From an uncultured Lachnospiraceae bacterium (lineage in GTDB: Bacteria; Bacillota; Clostridia; Lachnospirales; Lachnospiraceae): a stretch of DNA of 64,000 nucleotides. The notes under the pieces were generated by a model. The model made no database searches and was not told where the DNA came from. It saw nothing but the letters and a program-made list of their open reading frames with translations. Shown here one piece after another: positions 23,825-33,130 of this stretch. Position numbers and translations under genes: made by a program. The DNA is taken from the NCBI GenBank assembly GCA_910578825.1, contig CAJTSB010000008.1, positions 50,141 through 114,140 on the forward strand. The letters run 5' to 3'. Each line of letters opens with the position of its first letter. Position 1 is the stretch's first letter.

Positions 23825-25099
23825 ATGATTCGTAAAGAAATGATAGCCATGCTTTTGGCGGGTGGTCAGGGTAGCAGACTTGGAGTTTTGACTTCTGATG
23901 TTGCGAAACCGGCAGTAGCATTTGGTGGAAAGTATCGAATTATTGATTTTCCATTGAGTAACTGTGTGAATTCAGGGATAGATACGGTAGGAGTGCTGAC
24001 GCAGTATCAGCCGTTAAGGTTGAATACCCATATCGGTATTGGAATCCCCTGGGATCTGGATCGCAATCACGGTGGAGTAACGGTATTGCCTCCATATGAG
24101 AAGAGTGATAACAGTGAATGGTACAGTGGTACTGCAAATGCGATTTATCAGAATCTGAACTACATTGACAGTTACCAGCCGGAATACGTGTTGATTTTGT
24201 CCGGTGACCATATCTACAAGATGAATTATGAGGTCATGCTGGATTTCCATAAGGAAAACAATGCAGACGTGACTATCGCGGCTATGCCGGTGCCATGGGA
24301 GGAGGCAAGCCGTTTCGGGCTGGTTATCACAGATGAGAATAAGCAGATTACAGAGTTCGAGGAAAAACCCGCGAATCCAAGGAGTAATCTGGCATCCATG
24401 GGTATTTACATTTTCAACTGGAGCGTACTTCGGGAAGCTCTGGTGACCATGTCGGAGCAGAGTAACTGCGACTTTGGTAAACATATTATCCCTTATTGCA
24501 GGGAGAATGGCAGACGATTGTTTGCCTATGAGTATAACGGATATTGGAAGGATGTTGGAACACTTGGTTCATATTGGGAAGCTAATATGGAGCTTATCGA
24601 CCTGATCCCCGAATTTAACCTCTATGAGGAATACTGGAAGATTTACACAAACAGTGATACGATTGAGCCTCAGTATATATCAGCGGACGCCGTGACGGAG
24701 CGCTGTATTATCGGAGAGGGTTCTGAAATATATGGACAGGTATACGGTTCGGTCATTGGAGCCGGTGTTAAAATCGGCAAGAATACCGTAGTGCGTGATT
24801 CTATTATCATGCAGGATACCGTGATTGGAGATAATGTTGTCGTTGACAAAGCCATTGTGGCGGAGAATGTGTCTATTGGCAATAACGTGGAGCTCGGCGT
24901 AGGTGAGCCGGCAGAGAACAAGCTGAACAAGAGTGTATATTCATTCGGGCTTGTGACAATCGGTGAGAATTCTGTAATACCGTCAGGCGTTAAGGTAGGA
25001 AAGAATACCGCGATTGCCGGTAAGACGGAGAAAGAAGACTATCCGGATGGCCTTTTGGCAGGAGGCGAATCAATCATTAAGGCAGGTGACAGAGTATGA
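23825..25099 (+). CDS. glgC: Glucose-1-phosphate adenylyltransferase
   Basis: This 424-residue enzyme makes ADP-glucose, the glucosyl donor for glycogen. The N-terminal nucleotidyltransferase part has MLLAGGQGSRLGVLT, KPAVAFGGKYRIIDF, the substrate loop (YSGTANAIYQN) and SGDHIYKM; the C-terminal third is a left-handed beta-helix of hexapeptide repeats (EIYGQVYGSVIGAGVKIG and on). The ATG at 23825 has GAGAGGTGAG upstream; an in-frame GTG nine bases earlier is less likely. The gene overlaps glgD by 4 nt. In Firmicutes GlgC and GlgD form a mixed complex, with GlgC supplying catalysis. Confidence 0.95.
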   Translation: MIRKEMIAMLLAGGQGSRLGVLTSDVAKPAVAFGGKYRIIDFPLSNCVNSGIDTVGVLTQYQPLRLNTHIGIGIPWDLDRNHGGVTVLPPYEKSDNSEWYSGTANAIYQNLNYIDSYQPEYVLILSGDHIYKMNYEVMLDFHKENNADVTIAAMPVPWEEASRFGLVITDENKQITEFEEKPANPRSNLASMGIYIFNWSVLREALVTMSEQSNCDFGKHIIPYCRENGRRLFAYEYNGYWKDVGTLGSYWEANMELIDLIPEFNLYEEYWKIYTNSDTIEPQYISADAVTERCIIGEGSEIYGQVYGSVIGAGVKIGKNTVVRDSIIMQDTVIGDNVVVDKAIVAENVSIGNNVELGVGEPAENKLNKSVYSFGLVTIGENSVIPSGVKVGKNTAIAGKTEKEDYPDGLLAGGESIIKAGDRV

Positions 25100-26211
25100 A
25101 GGCATTAGGAATTATATTAGCAGGCGGAAATAACAGCAGGATGCAGGAACTTTCGAATAAGAGAGCGATCGCAGCTATGCCGGTGGGCGGGAGCTACCGC
25201 TGTATCGATTTTGCACTCAGCAACATGAGCAATTCTCATATTCAGAGGGTGGCGGTTCTTACCCAGTACAATGCAAGAAGCCTGAATGAACATTTGAGTT
25301 CCTCCAAATGGTGGGATTTCGGAAGAAAACAGGGAGGTCTGTACGTATTTAATCCGACAGTAACCTCGGATAACGCATGGTGGTATCGCGGGACCGCAGA
25401 CGCAATGTTCCGCAACATTGATTTTCTGAAACGCAGCCATGAGCCCTATGTGATTATTGCAGCGGGCGATTGTGTTTATAAAATGGATTACAACAAGGTG
25501 CTGGAGTTCCACATCGAGAAGAAAGCAGATATTACCATTGTCTGCAAGGATATGCCGGTGGAAGAGGATGTCAGCCGATTTGGTGTGGTAAGGATGAATG
25601 AGGATTCCAGAATTGTGGAATTTGAAGAGAAACCGATGATGGCGCAGTCTAACACAATTTCAGCAGGCATTTATGTCATCCGCAGAAGACAGTTGATCGA
25701 GATGTTGGAGCGCTGCGCAGACGAGAACCGCTATGATTTTGTAAATGACATTTTAATCCGTTATAAGAATATGAAACGGATTTACGGTTATAAGATAGAA
25801 GAGTATTGGAACAACATTTCCACCGTGGAGTCTTATTATCAGACAAACATGGATTTCCTGAAACCAGAGGTAAGAAACTATTTCAGGGATGAGCCGAAAG
25901 TTTATTCCAAGGTAGACGACCTTCCGCCTGCGAAATATAACGTTGGTTCTGATGTACGCAACAGTCTGGTGTCCAGCGGATGCATCATCAACAGCAAGGT
26001 TGAGAATTCCGTGCTGTTTAAGAAAGTATTTGTAGGAAAGAACTGTGTGATTAAGAATTCCATCATTTTAAATGATGTATATATTGGCGACAATACGCAT
26101 ATTGAGAACTGTATCGTTGAGAGCCGTGATACGCTCCGCGCAAATACTTACTTCAGCGGCGGTGATGGAATCAAGGTTGTATATGAACACAACGAAAGAT
26201 ATGTGATGTAA
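25096..26211 (+). CDS. glgD: Glucose-1-phosphate adenylyltransferase, GlgD subunit
   Basis: This 371-residue paralogue of GlgC has the same fold but a degenerate nucleotide site: the signature GGxGxRL is altered to AGGNNSRMQELS and the GD pair is within AAGDCVYKMDYN. GlgD proteins are thought to have little activity alone and to modulate GlgC. The C-terminal beta-helix repeats (CIINSKVENSVLFKKVFVGK) are shorter than in GlgC. Translation is coupled to glgC through an ATGA overlap. Beyond the stop lies a 333-bp spacer with repeats rather than another glycogen gene. Confidence 0.93.
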   Translation: MKALGIILAGGNNSRMQELSNKRAIAAMPVGGSYRCIDFALSNMSNSHIQRVAVLTQYNARSLNEHLSSSKWWDFGRKQGGLYVFNPTVTSDNAWWYRGTADAMFRNIDFLKRSHEPYVIIAAGDCVYKMDYNKVLEFHIEKKADITIVCKDMPVEEDVSRFGVVRMNEDSRIVEFEEKPMMAQSNTISAGIYVIRRRQLIEMLERCADENRYDFVNDILIRYKNMKRIYGYKIEEYWNNISTVESYYQTNMDFLKPEVRNYFRDEPKVYSKVDDLPPAKYNVGSDVRNSLVSSGCIINSKVENSVLFKKVFVGKNCVIKNSIILNDVYIGDNTHIENCIVESRDTLRANTYFSGGDGIKVVYEHNERYVM

Positions 26212-26230
26212 GTTGATACCAAGGGGACAT

Positions 26231-26270
26231 AAAGTCATGATTTTATGCTTGCATGAAAATTCATGACTTT
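26231..26270 (+). other. Hairpin after glgD
   Basis: Perfect 10-bp outer arms AAAGTCATGA (26231-26240) and TCATGACTTT (26261-26270) enclose an inner TTTTATGC/GCATGAAAA stem. There is no long T-run, so termination is possible but not certain. Its outer-stem plus inner ATGC/GCAT layout resembles hairpin 1 of the interspersed repeats. Confidence 0.55.
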
Positions 26271-26332
26271 GGGACCCGAAAACATGAGAAAGTAGCCCGA
26301 ATAGGGCGGATTTCGAATGTTTTAGGATTGTG

Positions 26333-26477
26333 GGAGCACATTGTGCGGAGCAATCCGTGGGTATCAAAAAGTAAGCTTGCCAAGCAAAAGAAGTTGCGTA
26401 GCAACGGAAAGCACTGAAGGTGCGATTTTGCGAATGGCGTGTGCTGAACGAGGAGCACATTGTGCGGAGCAATCCGC
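26333..26477. repeat. 25-nt direct repeat, two copies 120 bp apart, in the glgD-spoVG spacer
   Basis: An identical 25-nt unit lies at 26333-26357 and 26453-26477. Each contains the palindrome GCACATTGTGC and a GCGGA-GCAA-TCCGC-type hairpin. The spacer 26212-26544 has no credible gene; TTGATACC (about 26213) and GGTATCAA (about 26360) form a long-range inverted repeat. This could be a structured RNA or a degraded mobile element. Confidence 0.6.
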
Positions 26478-26544
26478 ATTTGTAAACGATACAGGTAAAA
26501 GGTGCTGAGGAAAAATAGGAAAATGCAAAGGGGGCTGAGATTAT

Positions 26545-26811
26545 ATGAAGATTACAGATGTGAGAATCCGTAAAGTAGATAAAGAAGGAAAAATGCGGGC
26601 AGTTGTCTCCATTACGATTGATGACGAATTTGTAGTGCATGATATCAAAGTAATTGAAGGCGAAAAGGGTCTTTTTATTGCGATGCCCAGCAGAAAAGCG
26701 GCGGACGGTGAATACCGTGATATCGCACATCCCATCAATTCTCAGACACGAGATAACATACAACGGATGATACTGGAGAAATATCAGTCAGAATTTGGGA
26801 CAGAGGTATAA
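26545..26811 (+). CDS. spoVG: SpoVG family septation regulator
   Basis: This 88-residue protein matches SpoVG along its whole length: MKITDVRIRKVDKEGKMRAV, the strand DDEFVVHDIKVIEG, FIAMPSRKA and AHPINSQTRDNIQ. SpoVG is a small nucleic-acid-binding protein that affects asymmetric septation in sporulating bacilli and many regulatory traits elsewhere. AGGGGGCTGAG precedes the start. It appears monocistronic and is followed by a strong hairpin. Confidence 0.95.
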   Translation: MKITDVRIRKVDKEGKMRAVVSITIDDEFVVHDIKVIEGEKGLFIAMPSRKAADGEYRDIAHPINSQTRDNIQRMILEKYQSEFGTEV

Positions 26812-26874
26812 GCTGTGAGAAATATAGGGCAGTAATGCAGGGCATGGCGTTGTCCATGACCTGACGATACTGTG

Positions 26875-26923
26875 TATACGGGCTGTTGTTTTACGAATAT
26901 TACGTAAAACGACAGCCCGTATA
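26875..26923. terminator. Strong bidirectional hairpin between spoVG and the secreted Fn3/SH3 gene
   Basis: A 21-bp stem with one G-T pair has arms 26875-26895 and 26903-26923 and a 7-nt loop. It lies between convergent genes. The core GGCTGTTGT...ACGACAGCC recurs in the terminator at 45226. The T-run is poor, so it could also be a transcript-end stabiliser. Confidence 0.65.
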
Positions 26924-26941
26924 TGTATGGTTTCAGAAGAA

Positions 26942-27751
26942 TTAAGACACGCGAACATAGGCAGCGAACACATAGCCCTTAAGCGTTTTCTTGCCTTGTT
27001 TTACGCGAACCTGGTACCATTTCCTTTTGTCCGCACCGGTTGTCTGTCTTAAAATTGTAACGCTGGTGCCTTTTGGCAGGGTGGCGAGCAATTCGCTTTG
27101 GATGCTGGCGGATTTGCGTAAGTGCAAACCGCTGTTTGCAATGATGATGCCTGTGGGTTTCTGTGTTTTTCCCACGGAAAGAAGGTCGCTTCGGATATAG
27201 CCATATTTCTTCTTTCCATCTAATTTGAAAGAAATGCGACTCCAGGGTGTGCCAAATTTATTGTCAGTAGTACAGATTATCGTGACCTTCGTGCCGGAAT
27301 TCAGTGTGGCGAGAACCGGGTGGTTGGTGCCCGCATGTTTTCGGATATTGGAAGATGCGCGGATACTGGCAGCGCGTGAGGCGCATTTGGTGCGTGCGGT
27401 GAGAATTTTGGAAAATACGCCGGTTTTTTTGCCGGAATAAGCGCGAACCCGATAATAGTATTCCCGCCCGCTTTGCAGCCTTATATTGCAGAATGCATGA
27501 TTTTCCGGTGCAATATCCCTGATTTTCCGGAAGGGACCATCATAACAGGAAGAACGGAAAACCTGATATCCGGAAACATTGTTTTTAGGCGCCCAAGAAA
27601 TATTGATGCTGTTGTTTGTGGTAGCGCCGCATTTTACATTTGTGATTTTCCCTGGTCTGCGTGCAGCGGATGCAGTCTGCGGAACACAGAAAATAACAAA
27701 TAATAGCAACAAAACGAAAAAGCATCTTTTTAAATTTACATTTAATTTCAT
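26942..27751 (-). CDS. Secreted protein with a fibronectin-III domain and two SH3-like domains
   Basis: This 269-residue protein begins with a signal peptide (CFFVLLLLFVIFCVPQTASA, cleavage after ASA). A fibronectin type III domain follows (about 32-120; GKITNVKCGATTNNSINISW, YYYRVRAYSGKK), then two bacterial SH3 domains (about 128-190 and 200-269; SNIRKHAGTNHPVLATLNSGT, GLHLRKSASIQSELLATLPKG). SH3b domains usually bind cell-wall peptides. No catalytic domain or sortase motif is present, so it is probably a wall-associated or secreted accessory protein. The ATG at 27751 is preferred because AAAGGAG lies 8 nt upstream; the GTG at 27760 overlaps that RBS. Confidence 0.75.
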   Translation of the reverse strand: MKLNVNLKRCFFVLLLLFVIFCVPQTASAARRPGKITNVKCGATTNNSINISWAPKNNVSGYQVFRSSCYDGPFRKIRDIAPENHAFCNIRLQSGREYYYRVRAYSGKKTGVFSKILTARTKCASRAASIRASSNIRKHAGTNHPVLATLNSGTKVTIICTTDNKFGTPWSRISFKLDGKKKYGYIRSDLLSVGKTQKPTGIIIANSGLHLRKSASIQSELLATLPKGTSVTILRQTTGADKRKWYQVRVKQGKKTLKGYVFAAYVRVS

Positions 27752-28012
27752 AACATTCACTCCTTTGCAATCTGCCTTACATTAATTAAAAAACAAAGAT
27801 CAGAAAAAGTCAATGTAAACAGGAAAATTCATTATTTATTAAGAAACTCAATAGGAAGGCTTTATATTTTCAAAATAATTTTTTGAATAATATTATTTCT
27901 AAATCGAGAAATTGTGTGATATACTATAGTGGAATTATTTTATTCCGGTTGATGCAGATGCGTCTGCTCAGTTCTAAACAGGTAAAGTTACATAGAAAGG
28001 ATTAAAAAAGTT

Positions 28013-28846
28013 ATGTTGGAGATAATAAAAGCAATAATATACGGAATTGTAGAGGGAATCACGGAATGGCTACCAATCAGCAGTACGGGGCACATGATAC
28101 TCTTGGAGAAAATTATGCCGATGGAGGTATCGGAAGAGTTTTGGAGCATGTTTCTGGTAGTGGTGCAGCTGGGGGCGATTCTTGCGGTGGTATTGATGTT
28201 CTGGGAGAAGATTTTTCCATTTCATTTTGCACGCAGGGAGAAAATTGACCGGGATATCATGGAATTGTGGGGTAAGATTTTAGTTGCCTGTGTTCCGGCA
28301 GGCGTGGTAGGCGTCGTGTTTGGAGACTGGCTGGACGAACATCTCTATAACTTCTGGGTGGTTGCAGTGATGTTGATTGTTGTGGGAATGGTTTTTATCT
28401 TTGTAGAGAATCGAAACAAACACACGAAACCTGTGATTCGGCGCACGAAAGACCTTACTTGGCAGGTTGCATTGATTATCGGACTGTTTCAGCTTGTGGC
28501 GGCAGTATTTCCGGGAACTTCACGTTCCGGGGCGACGATTATCGGGGCATTGATGATTGGCGTTTCCAGAACGGTGGCGGCAGAGTTTACATTTTATCTG
28601 GCGATTCCTGTCATGTTCGGAGCAAGTTTGTTGAAACTTGTAAAATTTGGCTTTGCATTTTCCGGTCAGGAACTGGCAATTCTGTTGGTGGGAATGGTGG
28701 TTTCCTTCCTTGTGTCGGTGGTGGTAATCCGTTTCCTGATGGGATACATCAAAAAGCATGATTTCAAGGTGTTTGCCTGGTATCGGATTTTTCTCGGTGC
28801 ATTGGTGCTCCTGTATTTTGGGGTGCTGTCGGGAATGATGGAGTAG
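28013..28846 (+). CDS. uppP: Undecaprenyl-diphosphatase
   Basis: This 277-residue membrane protein (BacA/UppP family) dephosphorylates undecaprenyl pyrophosphate so the lipid carrier can be reused in wall synthesis; it also lowers bacitracin sensitivity. Both family signatures are present: EGITEWLPISSTGHM (14-28) and FPGTSRSG. Seven to eight hydrophobic helices are visible. The upstream leader is AT-rich with a TATACT box at 27920. A Bce-type resistance module sits elsewhere in this window, but the two are not linked. The peptidyl-tRNA hydrolase gene follows after 27 nt. Confidence 0.95.
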   Translation: MLEIIKAIIYGIVEGITEWLPISSTGHMILLEKIMPMEVSEEFWSMFLVVVQLGAILAVVLMFWEKIFPFHFARREKIDRDIMELWGKILVACVPAGVVGVVFGDWLDEHLYNFWVVAVMLIVVGMVFIFVENRNKHTKPVIRRTKDLTWQVALIIGLFQLVAAVFPGTSRSGATIIGALMIGVSRTVAAEFTFYLAIPVMFGASLLKLVKFGFAFSGQELAILLVGMVVSFLVSVVVIRFLMGYIKKHDFKVFAWYRIFLGALVLLYFGVLSGMME

Positions 28847-28873
28847 CTTACATAGGATAAAGGAGAGAATATC

Positions 28874-29434
28874 ATGTTTGTAATTGCAGGACTGGGAAAC
28901 CCTTCCCTGAGGTACGACGGCACGCGTCACAATGTTGGGTTTGACGTGGTTGACATGCTGGCAAAGAAATATCGAATTCGCGTAAAGGATAAGAAACATA
29001 AAGCATTGTGCGGAAATGGCGTGATAGAGGGGCAGAAGGTGCTGTTGGTAAAACCGCAGACATTTATGAATCTAAGTGGAGAGAGTATCGGTGCCGTTCT
29101 CAATTTTTATAAATTACAGCCGCAGACAGATCTGATTGTTGTTTACGATGATATCAGCCTTGCACCGGGCAGGCTGCGCATCCGCAAAAAAGGAAGCGCC
29201 GGGGGGCATAATGGGATGAAAAATATTATCAGCCATCTGGGAACGCAGGAATTTCAACGAATTAAAGTTGGTGTAGGGGAAAAGCCGCAGGACTGGGATC
29301 TTGCGGATTATGTGTTGAGCCGTCCTTCCAAAAAGGAGCGGACTCTGATGAAGGAGGCCTATGAAAAGGCGTGTGCCGCCATTGAAATGATGGTGCAGGA
29401 GAAGACGGATTTGGCGATGAATGAGTTTAACTGA
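28874..29434 (+). CDS. pth: Peptidyl-tRNA hydrolase
   Basis: This 186-residue enzyme releases tRNA from prematurely dropped peptidyl-tRNA. It has the N-terminal GLGNPSLRYDGTRHNVGF signature with Asn9 and catalytic His19, MNLSG (Asn66), and the YDDISLAPGRLRIRKKGSAGGHNG loop with Asp92-Asp93. Length is standard. AAAGGAGAG precedes the start. It lies directly before mfd, a conserved Firmicutes order. Confidence 0.95.
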   Translation: MFVIAGLGNPSLRYDGTRHNVGFDVVDMLAKKYRIRVKDKKHKALCGNGVIEGQKVLLVKPQTFMNLSGESIGAVLNFYKLQPQTDLIVVYDDISLAPGRLRIRKKGSAGGHNGMKNIISHLGTQEFQRIKVGVGEKPQDWDLADYVLSRPSKKERTLMKEAYEKACAAIEMMVQEKTDLAMNEFN

Positions 29435-29447
29435 AAAGGGAGGCAGT

Positions 29448-32400
29448 ATGAGGAGTTTTACAGAGCCACTGTTAGAGCTTGAAGAATATAATAAATTAAA
29501 AAAAGAATTAATAAATGAAAAAGGGATAGTGCAGGTTTCCGGGTGTATAGACACTCAGAAGCCTCATTTCATGTATAGTATTTTGGGCGAGGGGCAGAGT
29601 GGGATTGTGGTTACGTTTCAGGAGCAAAAGGCACGGGAATTATATGAAAATTACCGGTTTTTTGACAGGAATGTGGTGTATTATCCCCCCAAAGACGTGT
29701 TGTTTTATCAGTCGGATATCCGGGGGAATCTTCTGACAGCAGAGCGTCTTTTGGCGGTGAAATCGCTGATGGAGCAGGAGGAGCTTACGGTGATTACGAC
29801 CTTTGACGCCCTGATGGATAAGGTGATGCCTTTGTCTGCAATTGCAGAAAGCGTTTTGGAGTATGCGCTGGCGGATGAGCTGGATATCGAAGAGGCGAAG
29901 AGTGCGCTGGTGCATATGGGATATGAGCGGAATTATCAGGTGGAGAGCGCCGGGCAATTTGCCGTCCGGGGCGGAATTCTCGATATCTTTCCCCTGACGG
30001 AGGAAAATCCTTACCGTATTGAACTTTGGGGCGATGAGATAGACTCAATCCGTAGTTTTGATGTTGGGAGCCAGCGTTCCATAGAAAATTTGCAGCGTGT
30101 GCGGATTTATCCGGCAAGCGAGGTCGTCCTGTCAAAGGAGAGCGTGCAGCGCGGACTTGAGAAATTGGAGCGGGAAAAGGAACGTCTGTATGATTCTTTT
30201 CGGAAGGAGATGAAGACGGAGGAGGCGCATCGGTTAAAGACGATGGTGGATGCGTTGGCAGAGGAAGTGCGGGAGCTTGGACAGGGAACGGGGCTGGACA
30301 GCTTTCTGGCTTATTTTGCGGAGGAGACGGTTTCGTTCTTGGATTACTTTGACAGGGAGAATACAGTCGTATTTTTGGATGAGCCGGCAAGGATTGCGGA
30401 AAAAGGTCGCGTCATTGGACAGGAATTTTCAGAGAGTATGCAGCATCGTCTGGAAAAGGGCTATATCCTGCCGGGGCAAATGGAAGCGCTGTATTCCGCA
30501 GAAGAGATTCTTGGAAAAATGCAGATGCAGAAATGTGTGGCCTTGACAACACTTGATTACAAAGTAAATGAAATAGAAATTAAAACAAAATATAATATAT
30601 TAACAAGGACGGTCAACCCGTATAACCGCAGTTTTGATTTGCTGGTAAAAGATTTGCAGCTCTATCGAAAAAAGAAGTACCAGGTCATCCTTCTGTCGGG
30701 TTCCGGAACAAGGGCCAGACATTTGGCAGAGGATTTGCAGGCGGAAGGATTGAATTGTTTTTACAGTGAGGATTATGATCATTCCGTACAGCCGGGAGAG
30801 GTGATGGTTGCCTATGGTAAACTGAAAAGAGGCTTTGAATATCCGGATTTAAAGTTCGTGGTAATTGCGGAAAGCGATATTTTTGGCGAGGAGAAGAAGC
30901 GGAAGAAGAAACGCAAAATCTATGAGGGTGAGAAAATACAGAGTTTTACGGATTTGAGCGTGGGTGACTATGTCGTGCATGAGCAGTATGGCGTGGGCAT
31001 TTACCGGGGCATTGAGAAGATTGAAATTCAGAAGACGGCCAAAGATTATGTGAAGATTGAATATGACAAGGGCAGTACCCTGTATGTGCTTGCAACGCAG
31101 CTTGAGGCGATTCAGAAGTATGCCGGGGCGGAGGCGAAGAAACCGAAAATTAACCGTTTGGACGGTCAGGAGTGGAAGAAGACGAAGAGCCGCGTGCGGG
31201 GCGCAGTGAATGAGATTGCAAAGGAATTGGTGGAACTTTATGCGACAAGGCAGCAGACCGAGGGCTTTGTGTATGGGCCGGATACAGTCTGGCAAAAAGA
31301 GTTCGAGGAATTGTTTCCGTTTGAAGAGACGGAAGATCAGGCGCTTGCGATTGAGGCAACCAAACGCGATATGGAAAGCAGGAAGATTATGGATCGTCTT
31401 ATCTGCGGCGACGTGGGCTATGGAAAGACGGAAATTGCAATTCGAGCGGCTTTTAAAGCTGTGCAGGAGGGAAAGCAGGTGGCGTATCTCGTTCCCACCA
31501 CCATTCTGGCACAGCAGCACTATAACACGTTTGCACAGCGGATGAAAGATTTTCCGGTACGCGTGGATCTGATGTGCCGCTTTTGCACGTCTGCGCAGAT
31601 GAAAAATACGGTGGCGGATTTAAAACGCGGCATGGTGGACATTGTTATCGGCACGCATCGGATTTTGTCGAAAGATGTGGAATTTAAGGATCTGGGACTT
31701 CTGATTGTTGATGAGGAGCAGCGGTTTGGTGTAACGCACAAAGAGAAAATCAAACAGATGAAGAAGGATGTGGATGTTCTGACCCTGACGGCGACTCCTA
31801 TTCCAAGGACGCTGCACATGAGTCTGATTGGCATCCGGGATATGAGCGTTCTGGAGGAACCGCCGATGGACAGACTTCCCATTCAGACCTATGTGATGGA
31901 GTACAATGAAGAGATTGTGCGCGAGGCGATTCATCGGGAGCTTGCGCGGGGCGGGCAGGTCTTTTATGTATTTAACCGTGTCAATCAGATTGTGGAGATT
32001 ACCTCAAAGATTGCCGGGCTGGTGCCGGAGGCGAATGTTGCATTTGCTCATGGGCAGATGAAGGAGCGCGAACTGGAAAATATCATGTATCAGTTTATCA
32101 ATGGCGAGATCGACGTTTTGGTGAGCACAACCATTATTGAGACCGGGCTTGATATTTCAAATGTCAATACCATGATTATTCACGATGCGGATAATATGGG
32201 ATTGTCGCAGCTTTACCAGCTCCGCGGACGTGTGGGGCGTTCCAATCGAACCGCCTATGCTTTCCTTATGTACCGCAGGAACAAGATGCTCAAGGAGATA
32301 GCGGAGAAACGACTGTCTGCAATTCGTGAATTTACGGAACTGGGCAGCGGGTTTAAGATTGCCATGCGCGATTTGGAAATCCGGGGAGCCGGGAATCTGT

Positions 32401-32981
32401 TGGGCGCGCGCCAACACGGTCATATGGAAGCGGTTGGATATGACCTGTACTGCAAGATGCTGAATGAAGCGGTCAAAAACCTCAAAGGGGAATCTGCCCA
32501 GGAGCAGTTTGAGACGACGCTGGAACTGAATGTGGATGCCTTCATACCGCCTGCCTATATTCCCAATGAATTTCAGAAGCTGGATATTTACAAACGGATT
32601 GCTGTGATTGAGAACCGTGAGGAGAGCGAGGAAATGATGGAGGAGCTGATTGATCGTTTCGGGGAGCCGCCGAAATCAGTGGAAAATCTTCTGACGATCG
32701 CAAGGCTGCGGGCAAAAGCGCATACGTGTTATTATACAGAAATAAAGGAGAATGCTGATAAAATTAAATTTATATTTTATTATCTTGCCAAAATAAATCC
32801 GGCAAATATTATGGAAATGGCGCAGAAATATGAAGGGGCGTTAAAATTTGTCCGTGATGCCAAAGCGCCATATTTTGAATACGACAGGAATAATAATTCC
32901 CGGCATAAGGCATTGGGGACGTTGGAGCAGGTGGAGATGATACTGGAAGACACCAGGGAGCTTTTGCTGGAGGATGGCTGA
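29448..32981 (+). CDS. mfd: Transcription-repair coupling factor
   Basis: This 1177-residue DNA translocase pushes stalled RNA polymerase off DNA lesions and recruits the UvrABC excision system. Domains in order are a UvrB-like N-terminal region (about 1-340), the RNA-polymerase-interacting domain around residues 490-560 (YVVHEQYGVGIYRGIEKIE), a RecG-like helicase core with Walker A GDVGYGKTE and DEEQRFGV, motifs TATPIPRTL and QLRGRVGRS, and a C-terminal TRCF regulatory domain. The ATG at 29448 follows AGGGAGGCAGT; the frame extends upstream into pth but without an RBS. Length is normal for the family. Confidence 0.95.
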   Translation: MRSFTEPLLELEEYNKLKKELINEKGIVQVSGCIDTQKPHFMYSILGEGQSGIVVTFQEQKARELYENYRFFDRNVVYYPPKDVLFYQSDIRGNLLTAERLLAVKSLMEQEELTVITTFDALMDKVMPLSAIAESVLEYALADELDIEEAKSALVHMGYERNYQVESAGQFAVRGGILDIFPLTEENPYRIELWGDEIDSIRSFDVGSQRSIENLQRVRIYPASEVVLSKESVQRGLEKLEREKERLYDSFRKEMKTEEAHRLKTMVDALAEEVRELGQGTGLDSFLAYFAEETVSFLDYFDRENTVVFLDEPARIAEKGRVIGQEFSESMQHRLEKGYILPGQMEALYSAEEILGKMQMQKCVALTTLDYKVNEIEIKTKYNILTRTVNPYNRSFDLLVKDLQLYRKKKYQVILLSGSGTRARHLAEDLQAEGLNCFYSEDYDHSVQPGEVMVAYGKLKRGFEYPDLKFVVIAESDIFGEEKKRKKKRKIYEGEKIQSFTDLSVGDYVVHEQYGVGIYRGIEKIEIQKTAKDYVKIEYDKGSTLYVLATQLEAIQKYAGAEAKKPKINRLDGQEWKKTKSRVRGAVNEIAKELVELYATRQQTEGFVYGPDTVWQKEFEELFPFEETEDQALAIEATKRDMESRKIMDRLICGDVGYGKTEIAIRAAFKAVQEGKQVAYLVPTTILAQQHYNTFAQRMKDFPVRVDLMCRFCTSAQMKNTVADLKRGMVDIVIGTHRILSKDVEFKDLGLLIVDEEQRFGVTHKEKIKQMKKDVDVLTLTATPIPRTLHMSLIGIRDMSVLEEPPMDRLPIQTYVMEYNEEIVREAIHRELARGGQVFYVFNRVNQIVEITSKIAGLVPEANVAFAHGQMKERELENIMYQFINGEIDVLVSTTIIETGLDISNVNTMIIHDADNMGLSQLYQLRGRVGRSNRTAYAFLMYRRNKMLKEIAEKRLSAIREFTELGSGFKIAMRDLEIRGAGNLLGARQHGHMEAVGYDLYCKMLNEAVKNLKGESAQEQFETTLELNVDAFIPPAYIPNEFQKLDIYKRIAVIENREESEEMMEELIDRFGEPPKSVENLLTIARLRAKAHTCYYTEIKENADKIKFIFYYLAKINPANIMEMAQKYEGALKFVRDAKAPYFEYDRNNNSRHKALGTLEQVEMILEDTRELLLEDG

Positions 32982-33018
32982 ACTGTTATGAAAAAAGTGT
33001 GAATTCCTGCAAAAACAG

Positions 33019-33047
33019 TTGCTAGCAGGAAAAAAAAGAACTATAAT
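33019..33047 (+). promoter_or_regulatory. Promoter of the PrsA-like gene
   Basis: TTGCTA (33019-33024) and a perfect TATAAT (33042-33047) are spaced by 17 nt, 84 nt upstream of the start codon. This separates the foldase from the pth-mfd unit. Confidence 0.65.
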
Positions 33048-33130
33048 ACAGTTAATGCGCCGGGAAACCGGCAGAAATTTTGTCACAGCAGGCAGCTTGT
33101 GAAGAAAAAAGATACGCACAGGAGGATATT

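Noticed and set aside
26068..26763. Minus-strand open frame covering the glgD-spoVG spacer
   Set aside because: It runs antisense through the ends of two conserved genes and has no RBS or recognisable domain, so it does not explain the spacer.
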